Below are positions 49,401 through 57,398 of a stretch of DNA of 64,000 nt, piece by piece (the stretch's first letter is position 1; each line of letters begins with the position of its first letter). The notes beneath the pieces are model-generated. The model saw nothing but the letters and a program-made list of their open reading frames with translations, was not told the origin of the DNA and did not search any database. A program made the position numbers and the translations under genes. Location: assembly GCA_007644065.1 (NCBI GenBank), contig VJWN01000002.1:1575831-1639830 (forward strand), read 5' to 3'. Source of the DNA: Margaritispora aquatica. Taxonomy: Eukaryota > Ascomycota > Leotiomycetes > Helotiales > Discinellaceae.

Positions 49401-49531
49401 TTTGTTGTTATAAAAGTGGACAATGTAGAAGGCAGGTAGATGCAAGGCCAGGCTATGAAAAACGTATCGCTCGAAGCATTGTTGCTGATGGAATCGCGAG
49501 ATGAGATGATCAAGGGCACTCTTGCAAGTCG
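46472..49531. other. 3-kb intergenic region
   Basis: Contains the PLC promoter/leader on the left and the 3' UTR of the repeat-zinc-finger gene on the right. A weak 152-codon frame at 46785-47243 (minus) is listed separately. AT-rich, otherwise nothing recognised. Confidence 0.4.
46785..47243 (-). CDS. Weak candidate: hypothetical protein
   Basis: A single open frame of up to 152 codons. The C-terminal two thirds (from about SSDQSYEMLDERQTLDVKRS onward) has a protein-like charge pattern, whereas the front is Ile/Phe-rich and lacks a signal or family. No introns or homologous family recognised. May be chance or a relic exon. Confidence 0.2.
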   Translation of the reverse strand: MTMFEIGIETLEPLDIFGSRVSMNILTFFIGLQSISQSDLWNFIVSNICIVRIVYSVLQEIFISGWSSDQSYEMLDERQTLDVKRSKLTGSRRSRVDHAIYDTTIKEIAGTEWILLFKMLEESSKPIFEALIKIPEAEFCTYRILGLSNCIA

Positions 49532-51502
49532 TTAGTTGTCATTTGGGTTCAAAGTAATGCCATGAGCCATAGCAAGCATGGTCTTGGTCGTCTGGAAGAG
49601 CTCCCATGCCTCATCGGCTTTTCCTTGTCCGCGGAGTACAACAAATGTCTCGGCATTGTCCCAATTCTTAGCACACTCAAGGTTAAAAGCAGCCAGTTTT
49701 TTGGCCTCCTCTTCCTTCTTCTTCTGTTCGGCTTTATCCTTCACGACTTTGGCAAGGGTCCTAGCAAAATTGAGAGGGTCAGAATTCTCACCTTGGACGT
49801 TGCTTTTACTACCAGCTGGCTCTGTAGTAGGGGCTTGCAAGACAGGATTGTTCGGACTGGGTGCCTTTGCAGTTGGATTGTAATAGGGTGAAGCGTGTTC
49901 CTGTGGGCCACTGAAAAATTCACCAAGATGCTTATATCCTTCAACGTTGCCCCCAGAAACATAGCTTGCACCAATGCTGCCCGTCGAATAACCAGAACCA
50001 GAGGCGAGTGCCGATTGGGTATATCTAGGGCTGGAATTCTTGGAGGGAACTTCAATCTTGTCCTTATGGCTGTTCAAAGGCTCCTTATTCTTTTCACCAT
50101 GCCTCAAGCTCAGATCAGGATTGGGCTTGGTGCTCGCCTTGAAACTCTTTACTGCTTTCTCCACGTGGTCTGGATCTCGAGTGCTGTTCCTGGATTTGGC
50201 TGGTGCAGTATGCAACATCACCTTCTCTTCTCGAGAGTAAGAGATGAACTTCGCATCCTCTTCTTCGCCCCCTTGCTCATCTTCCTGTCCTTGATGTTCA
50301 TTGTAATTAACCACGCTTTGACGGCGAGGAGACTGACGACGGACAGAGTCGTTTGAAGCAACCTCAACCTGCGCTGTTGTCAAAGCCTTGCGGCGAACTC
50401 GTAACTTCGTGGAGGCTGATACATTTGAATTAGTAAGTGAGACCAAGCTACCACCTTTCTTTGGAAGGCGTTCTTTGTGACCCATTTGGTGGCCATCATC
50501 TATGGTAGCACGGCCCGGTTGACCAGCTAGAATTGAATGTACAGAGATAGCCTCGTTTGCTAACAAATCGCCGAGTGGTGGCTGATGGCTGATGGCTAGA
50601 CCAATGTTGTTATTATTTCCAACAGAGGAGTAAGCGGTCTGTTGCTCCCTTACGATCAATTCAGGATTCTCAAGTCGAGCCTTCTTGCTATAACCTGATC
50701 TGTTTGCCTGGGAGCCCTCAGGTGCAGTTCTCTTATTACCAACAATCTTGGCTTCCAGAGTTGTGGTTTGAGCATTCTTGATCGGGGTTGGGGTAGGGGC
50801 TGCCCTTGGTTTTCTTGTCTTCTTCACCGGCTCTATGTTGTCAATCCACCGAAGTTCATCAAAATCAGCGCCATGGCCTGGATTCCAGCTCTTCCTCATC
50901 ATACAATCCGTGCATAGCTGATGGTTACAATCGACGCAGCGCTGGATCACTGCATGCTTGTTCTTGTTACAGATATCGCATTTCGCGGTGCGGACGAATA
51001 CTGCATTCCATGTTTTGTGAATTGGCTTAGGTTGGCGCGCGAAAGAGATCATTGGACTCGCAGAGTCTGCGGATGAAGATGGGTTAAGGCTGCCAGTCGC
51101 AATCGCAAATCGCCTAGTCGATGAGACTGTCTCATGCGGTGCAGTGAATCGAGGTTGCGCAACAGAATGGATAGGTGTTGGACTAGGTACATCATTGCTA
51201 GTGTAAGGGTTCGATGTTGAGGAGCGCACAGCTGAAGGTGGAACGAAACTTCCAGTAGCAATCTCAGGTCGACTAATCGAGGGTATGGCTGAAGGTGGAA
51301 CGGAACTGCCAGTAGCAATCTCAGGTCGACTAATCGAGGGCATCTTGAAGTTTGGAGAAGGGATCTGAGCTTGTGCGATAGACTGGTTGGGAGTGGTATT
51401 GGACGTAGGATTGTCTGAGCGAGAGATCGAGGTTGCGGAGTGCACAATTGAAGACGAATTGAAACTGCCAGTAGCAATTTCAGATCGACTATTCGACCGC
51501 AT
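49532..51502 (-). CDS. Uncharacterised protein with EIATGS repeats and a Cys-rich zinc finger
   Basis: Single-exon frame of 656 aa; family not recognised. Residues 1-140 hold four imperfect repeats centred on S-x-S-R-x-E-I-A-T-G-S (EIATGS at 8, 61 and 80; AIATGS at 133), separated by Ser/Pro/Asn/Thr-rich linkers. At 175-210 there is a C-x2-C-x10-C-x2-C-x4-C-x2-C-x9-H cluster (CDICNKNKHAV, CVDCNHQLCTDCM), resembling B-box or ZZ-type zinc fingers. The rest is disordered and basic/Ser-rich (for example KKTRKPRAAPTPTP, candidate NLS). The last 90 residues form a charged helix (VKDKAEQKKKEEEAKKLAAF), then an Ala/Trp-rich end. It is probably a nuclear scaffold or binding protein; this is inference. 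The ATG at 51500-51502 is the first after an in-frame TAA, but repeat-like sequence continues upstream of that stop. Confidence 0.75.
   Translation of the reverse strand: MRSNSRSEIATGSFNSSSIVHSATSISRSDNPTSNTTPNQSIAQAQIPSPNFKMPSISRPEIATGSSVPPSAIPSISRPEIATGSFVPPSAVRSSTSNPYTSNDVPSPTPIHSVAQPRFTAPHETVSSTRRFAIATGSLNPSSSADSASPMISFARQPKPIHKTWNAVFVRTAKCDICNKNKHAVIQRCVDCNHQLCTDCMMRKSWNPGHGADFDELRWIDNIEPVKKTRKPRAAPTPTPIKNAQTTTLEAKIVGNKRTAPEGSQANRSGYSKKARLENPELIVREQQTAYSSVGNNNNIGLAISHQPPLGDLLANEAISVHSILAGQPGRATIDDGHQMGHKERLPKKGGSLVSLTNSNVSASTKLRVRRKALTTAQVEVASNDSVRRQSPRRQSVVNYNEHQGQEDEQGGEEEDAKFISYSREEKVMLHTAPAKSRNSTRDPDHVEKAVKSFKASTKPNPDLSLRHGEKNKEPLNSHKDKIEVPSKNSSPRYTQSALASGSGYSTGSIGASYVSGGNVEGYKHLGEFFSGPQEHASPYYNPTAKAPSPNNPVLQAPTTEPAGSKSNVQGENSDPLNFARTLAKVVKDKAEQKKKEEEAKKLAAFNLECAKNWDNAETFVVLRGQGKADEAWELFQTTKTMLAMAHGITLNPNDN
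51231..51344. repeat. 57-bp tandem duplication inside coding sequence
   Basis: Two adjacent 57-bp units (51231-51287 and 51288-51344) differ at only four positions and encode two successive 19-aa ISRPEIATGS-type repeats of the zinc-finger protein. Near identity implies recent duplication. More diverged copies lie at about 51060-51120 and 51455-51505. Confidence 0.9.
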
Positions 51503-53348
51503 TGTGTTGTTCGAGGAAGTGGCTTATGCCTGTGAGATAGAAATGTTGGGTGTTGTATTAGATGTAGGATTGTTGTGTTTAGGAATTGAAGGTGCGGTTG
51601 GTGGTAGAAGAGCACGAGGTGAATCGGTTGCGAGTCGACCTATGAGTTCGGTTTGAGTGTGAACCCGTGATGAGAGCCGGATGTTCCCAGCTGAGATGAT
51701 TTAGATGGGCAGTGGCATAAACGGTGGTTTATGGTCGATGTATAGGACAGTCCTGGGGAGTAGTGAGATTCTAGTCAAACTGCCAAAAGTGTCTGTCAGA
51801 GAGAGTAGCCCATGGTAAATATTTCAAGGGTATCAGGAAGGTAGAAAGAGGCTATATATCATGTAGTCTCTCTAGAAGTTCTCAGGTCTCTGGGTAAGAT
51901 GTGATAAAGCATGTATTACCATTGCTATGCGGGATGGGTAGGAGGGCAAGGCGAGGACAGTATAAGGATTGCATGCGTATCTTACCTACAAGCTAACAGC
52001 TCTGTTGATATTGTCGACTTTCTCGACAGGATTATGCTACTAAAAGGCCCTGTAGGCTAAGCAAAATGCTGAAGAAGACGTTGTTTCTTTTAAAGTTCTG
52101 CTGCACATGTATTCAGTAAAGATGGTTGCTATGTTGCTTACTGCCCTTAAACGTTGCTTAAATATCTGAATATTGTATCCGTGAGTCAAGCAATGGGCAG
52201 CATTCAACATTGAATTGAACATTCACTTGGCAATAATGATTGTTGTATTGACGACTATGAATCATTCACCTTGAGAACTGTGCTGCCTCGTTCATTAATT
52301 TTGACTTAAGAAAAATTCGTTACACAAAGACGAACTTGAAAACTTCAGTGCAAGAATAAAAACAGCATCTATTTATAACATATTACCCATTGCTAAGTAC
52401 ACCTTCGTACTGCTATTGGGATTTCTTATTTCTTATTTGTGAATCATGTAACTGTTTGTAGGCAGGGCTAAGAATTAGCCACGGAGGATGATTGTAAGAC
52501 GAGGCACAATTGAGAGGTAACAAGCCGACGTGACGAACAGGCCAAAACTTTACCAGAATTCTGTAAAACTATCTGGAGTTTTCATTCTGGATCTATGATC
52601 AGAAAGTAAATAAATGGTAATAGGTCCAAGGCAGAATACTATGCAGAAATTTCATCTGGGAGGACAGACGGTTGATGCAGATAGACACTTCTTCTATCCT
52701 TGCCGACAAGTAATCAAAGCAAATATGTGCTCTCTAAGAAATACATGCACTATGACTTGTGTGTGTTATTGTAAGAATGAAATCTCTCTTTCAAGCTTTC
52801 AAAGATGGTTGGCAAAGGTCTCATTCCACTACGCTTAGCGGATTTACCTGGAGTTAGTCATCTATAATTAATACTTATGGCTTATCCTTAGTTACCAAAG
52901 CTAAGTCATATTTGTTTAGTCTTGGTCATCAATAAATAAACCTACAATGAAGTGACTGGCAAACCTCGCTGCAAAAATTATAATATTATCCACAATGAGA
53001 ACATTCTCAAAATGCCCTTTCATTACTAGCAAGGTAGAGACTTAATCAAAGCTGCAAACGGGTTTAAAGGGCTGATTTGTTTCAATCTGCTCCAAACAAT
53101 CTGTCTAGTATCTGGAGGCTTACTATTCTCTATCCATTTGTGATTACTGTTCTGATTGAGGTGCAACATTGAGGTGCTGTTATGTTGAATGCTAAGCGAA
53201 AACTGCATCCTCTCTACATGGATAGCAACACGGGGCTAATCTTGCCTTACGAGCTTCCATATCTTGAACCTTCTTTTACCATGGATAGTTTACCTGTTCG
53301 TTTGATTTGTAGAATTTTGGATACATTGCTCAATATCTTCTCCCCCAA
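51503..53348. other. Intergenic, with decayed repeat copy at the left end
   Basis: The first 130 bp still matches the repeat of the adjacent gene in the same frame but contains a stop (see findings). The remainder is AT-rich with no supported gene; the right end should hold the dUTPase promoter. Confidence 0.45.
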
Positions 53349-53498
53349 ATGACATTGTGGATTGTCGTCCTTGTTCTGAAATATCTAGCGACTCAAAGCA
53401 ATCCCTATCATGACCCCTGGTACTTCATCCCACCTCACGTCCCCCTCGACGCGCCCCTCCAATCCACCTCGTTCACCAAATCCCAACACTCCTGCACA

Positions 53499-54201
53499 AT
53501 GAACAACACCACCTCACCACCACACTCGCCCCTCCCCAAACGTCAAAAGCCAAATCCTACATCTCCATCACAGCCACTGTCAGCAGAGCGCGCAACCACA
53601 TCCTCCCTCAAGCCCACCGAAGCATCAATTCTATCAGTGATGAACTCCACCGCGCCAGCACCCGCAGACACGCTGTACAATGAGCCTGCTCCACAACTGC
53701 TCGTCAAGAAGCTGAGCGACAAGGCGCGTCTGCCGACTCGAGGAAGCGCGTTCGCTGCGGGGTACGATTTATATGCCGCAAAGGATACAACTATACCTGC
53801 GAGAGGAAAGGTCTTGGTGCACACCGATATTTCAATTGCTGTGCCTTTAGGAACATGTTTGTACCCTTTCACCTCCCATCATTCAGGCAAGGCAAAGCTA
53901 ACCTGGTTGTCTTCAAGATGGGCGTGTCGCGCCCCGCTCAGGCCTAGCATCCAAGCACATGATCGACACAGGCGCAGGTGTCATCGACGCCGACTACAGG
54001 GGGCAAGTTATGGTCCTGCTCTTCAACCATGGCGAGAAGGACTTCGAAATCAAGGAAGGAGATCGTATTGCACAGCTTGTGTTGGAGAGGATCGTGACAC
54101 CGGAGGTCTTGGAGGTTGAGGAATTGGAGGAGAGTGTTAGAGGGGCTGGGGGCTTTGGCAGTACAGGTGGCTTTGGAGGCATTCTGCCACCAACTGCTTG
54201 A
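53499..54201 (+). CDS. DUT1: dUTP diphosphatase (dUTPase)
   Basis: Hydrolyses dUTP to dUMP + PPi, keeping uracil out of DNA and feeding dTMP synthesis. Exons 53499-53856 and 53918-54201, with a 61-bp intron (GTTTGT donor, CTAACC branch, phase 1), give 213 aa. All five trimeric-dUTPase motifs are present: [44 protein letters not shown], the C-terminal glycine-rich arm. The start is ambiguous: in-frame ATGs occur at 53349 (263 aa), 53499 and 53640 (166 aa). The 53499 form has a Ser/Pro-rich N-terminus with PKRQKPN, a possible nuclear signal. The 53349 form adds a hydrophobic leader of about 20 residues. The core alone begins near residue 70 of the 53499 form. An ACGCG core lies at 53449-53453. 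Neighbour: pyridoxal kinase, convergent. Confidence 0.95.
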
Positions 54202-54525
54202 TGATGTTATGAGCGGTATGGTTCGATCGAGCGGGGCCGGAACAAGTGCTGTTCTACCCCTCTAGAGACGAGCGCAGGACTGCTAAGAACAATTTCACGG
54301 TCCTTTCCAGAACGTTAAGAGATATGGTCTTGCTTGTGGAAATGTCAAACGCTGTTATGAGCAAGGCGTTGGGAATTTATAAATACTATAAAAGCTAGAG
54401 ACGGCGAAATGAATCCTCCATTCTTGGTATTTGCCTCTAAGAAGACTACTCATGTCTAGTTTCTGTACAACCCAAGAACGTAACTCCATAAACATAATGC
54501 CACCCTCATCTACCGACCATCTAAC
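54202..54525. other. Intergenic between convergent dUTPase and pyridoxal kinase
   Basis: 324 bp of 3' UTR space with an AT-rich ATAAATACTATAAAAG stretch (about 54380-54395); no gene. Confidence 0.5.
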
Positions 54526-55804
54526 TCAAACAAACTCAGCTCTAAATTTCACGTCTGGATTTCTAAGTCGTCCTAAATTTCTCACAAGTCTAACCTCAGC
54601 AGCCTTCGACTTCACCAATCGTATTCTTTTCTCATCCTCTACCTCTTCTGGTCTACCTCTAATTCTCGCCGCATGTTTCTCCATTTCTTCGTCTCGTCTA
54701 ATCTTTGTCTGTGTCAGAACTTCGTGCATACTCGCCAATACCAGCTCCGCAGCTTTAGCCAGAGGTAGGTCGATCGCTTGAACACCATCCGCGCTAACCC
54801 ATGCTTCCGTCTCCATCAAGCCAGGCTCATTAGCAACAGCTTGTCGTAAGCGCACAAGCATAAGCGCAGCGAACATGTCTCCTGTCCCACTGAAGAAGCA
54901 GTCTATGGCTGGGATTTGGACACTGAACATGCGTGACGTAGCGGTGGATGTGAATGTAGATCCTACCACACATAGAGAGGGTGTCTCTCCTGGCTGTGGA
55001 AGGGCTACTGAAGTGATAATGATATGTGGGATTCGGAACTGCTCGTGCAACGTCGTTATAGCGAGTTTCAAGGTCTCCATATTCACAATCTTGACACCAG
55101 AAAGCGTCCTGCGATAGGTTAGCTAGGCATTCCAACGAGAATGACCGCACACTGACTCGGCCTCAAATTGATTCGGCAGTATTAAGTCTGCGTCTTTGAT
55201 CAAGCTCTTGTACGCAGGTACTACATCCTCAGCAACGTATAGCTTCCCATTGTCACCCATGACCGGATCCAGCACCCAGAAGAAACTGCCCGGTTTCATG
55301 GTCGCCTTGTACTTCAAATCTCGCGCAATAGATCCTACCGCTTCGACTGAAGCTGCACCTGGTAGGTAGCCCGAGAGCATCATATCAAAATCGTCTAAAT
55401 GAGAGTCCTTGAGCCCTTCGTAGAGATCTGTGATTTCCGCCGCTGTAGCTTTGGTGCCTTTGGCCTGACCGTAGCCCAGATGATTGCCTGTCCGCAGATC
55501 AGTCTTTCCTCTATATCTCAAGCGAAAGACGTACTGAATTGGACGGTATTGAGTGCGGCGACCTCACAGCCCAAGGACTGCATAACGAAGGTAGCCATGG
55601 TGTTTCCGACATATCTTTGAGTCATTCAGTAGTCGCTCATATGTCCCGTCCTTGGAGCCCGCCCCAGGAATTTTGCCAACTCACCCATAGACAACCTTGA
55701 AGCGATATGTTAGCCGATACAATCAGTCAGAGGGATTGTGGTGTCCCTACATGACTGGCGACGGCGAGCACATGTGTTTCTGGCACTGGAAAGTCTGAAG
55801 ACAT
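54526..55804 (-). CDS. BUD16: Pyridoxal kinase
   Basis: Phosphorylates pyridoxal, pyridoxine and pyridoxamine with ATP to make PLP. Five exons: 55751-55804, 55685-55695 (an 11-nt micro-exon coding VVY plus two bases of Gly), 55535-55614, 55157-55487 and 54526-55108. Introns are 47-70 bp and all phases close, giving 352 aa. Recognisable in order: LAVASHVVYGYVGNTMATFV; ALNTVQFSNHLGYGQ; MLSGYLPGAASVEAV; FFWVLDPVMGDNGKLYV; LILPNQFEAETLSGVKI; and the ATP/substrate-site FFSGTGDMFAALM, containing the GTGD catalytic Asp. The C-terminal 80 residues (RRDEEMEKHAARIRG and on) are charged and extend past the core. The yeast homologue is BUD16. The first intron begins GTAGGG. Confidence 0.93.
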
Positions 55805-56237
55805 GGTTACGATGTCGCTGATGTCGAATATGAGATCCTAGTTTGTAAAGATTGGGATAGGAGAGAAGAACAAAGGAAAGTGACTCTCGGTCAACGTCAT
55901 AAAATATTAAGGTCGTATGCACACTTTTTAAAGACGTCTTGGAGCACAGTCATGATAGGTGGGGTCAAATGCATACCCCGCGCTAATCCTAAAGCGTAGA
56001 AGTCCAATGTCGAGATCACCATCCATGGGGTACATCTTCACAAGTCTTCAGATAAAAATTTGGCATTGTTTTGTGTCATCAAACGTTTCTTCTTGGGTAC
56101 TTCAACACAGTAGATCAAATGATCGTTGTGGAAATCATGTAACAGCCTCTCCTATCCATAAAATCAACCCTTCGCGCCGCATGGAATATGCTCTAAACCA
56201 TTGTGCAATCATTCATTATATCCCGCCATTAATTCGT
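55805..56237. other. Intergenic between pyridoxal kinase and PCNA
   Basis: 433 bp: promoter/leader of pyridoxal kinase and 3' UTR of PCNA, both on the minus strand. No gene recognised. Confidence 0.5.
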
Positions 56238-57235
56238 CTACTCATCATCGCCAATCTAGTACTCAGTCAGCGGGTGATCGAGGCGCAAACGGCTTATGAA
56301 CTAACCTTAGGAGCAAGATAGAACCTGAGGTAACTGCTTGCGGCTAAACTATACTCAACCAACAGTGGCACTTCATTGGACAAGCAGAGCTTGACAGTCT
56401 TGGAGAGACCCGAAGCTTTGCAGAAGTTGACCAGGTATTTGAGGGAAAATGTCAATGCAACGGGTTCAGAAAGCTCAATCTCAACGTTCAGGTCTGGCTT
56501 ATCGACATTTGTGTGACTTCGTAGAGTGACAGCACCGTTTCCAATATCACCAGTGCAGGAAAATTTGACGCCGTCCTTGGAAGCCTCGATGGAAACTGTA
56601 GCGCAGCAAAGTTAGTGCTGCAATGTTTACATAGAAGATTGCAGTCCATACCAGATTCGGAGAGAGCCATAAGATCAACACAGATGCGTCTGAACTCAGT
56701 AGATGGCATGGAGATTGTGGCAGCATATTCCGTTTCTGGGATTCCCAAGTGTTCCTGATCAATGTCCATCAACTTGAGGTCGTACTCGCTCACTCTATCA
56801 CTCTCGCTGCTCTCGAACATCAAGTTAAGGACATCTGGTGCATCTTCTGCCTTGATCGTCAAGATATCATCGCCCTGTGCCGCGCGCAGAACCTTTGTGA
56901 GGGAGGTGAGGTTGAGTCCAAGGGCAACGTTGCGATCACATCGGAAAGGAGAGAAAGATTCTGCCTTGAGCATCATGGAGACGAGAGCGACGTGGGAGTT
57001 GTCCATGGCCTGGAGAGCCACACCAGAGTCATTGCAGTCGAAGTTGCAGTCCTGGACCAAATCCTTGATAGCATCTACGATCTGGGACAGTCAGCAAGTC
57101 TGCAAACCAAGATAGGTAATGGGGATGTTCACCTTCTTCAAGAGATCAGCTTGCTCGAGACGTGCTTCCAACACTGTGACCCCTCATTAGCTTTTGTGTG
57201 CATTTAAGCATGCATAAGGGTAAAGATAACGTACT
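56238..57235 (-). CDS. POL30: Proliferating cell nuclear antigen (PCNA)
   Basis: Homotrimeric sliding clamp for DNA polymerases delta/epsilon and repair factors. Coding exons: base 57235 (A of the start codon), 57133-57173, 56652-57081, 56306-56595 and 56238-56255 (IGDDE and stop), giving 259 aa, the standard length. Introns are 61, 51, 56 and 50 bp. The canonical start [14 protein letters not shown] exists only if intron 1 (57174-57234, GTACGT donor, CTAAT branch, CACAG acceptor) is removed, joining A to TG. The unspliced frame has TGA just upstream and no ATG. Family landmarks include [30 protein letters not shown], the interdomain loop [13 protein letters not shown] and the end FYLAPKIGDDE. 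Three AACGCG elements lie about 135-165 bp upstream of 57235. Confidence 0.95.
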
Positions 57236-57371
57236 CTTGCAGATTGAGAAATTTGAAGTAGAGAATTTGAGTTTGTGAAGAGAAGTTGTTGGCAGAGTTG
57301 TACGAGAGAATTATTGTGTGTGTATTATTTGACCTACTAGAAAGGAGAATAACCTTCAAAGCAAAAGTGAG

Positions 57372-57398
57372 AACGCGACTCCAACGCGCTTTCGCGTT
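57372..57398 (-). promoter_or_regulatory. Cluster of three MCB-like AACGCG elements upstream of PCNA
   Basis: AACGCG occurs at 57372-57377 and 57383-57388, and its inverse CGCGTT at 57393-57398, 11 and 10 bp apart. MBF (Mbp1/Swi6, Res/Cdc10) binds ACGCGT/ACGCG cores to drive G1/S genes, and PCNA is a classical target in yeasts. Three copies in 27 bp is well above chance. Binding here is inference. Confidence 0.65.
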
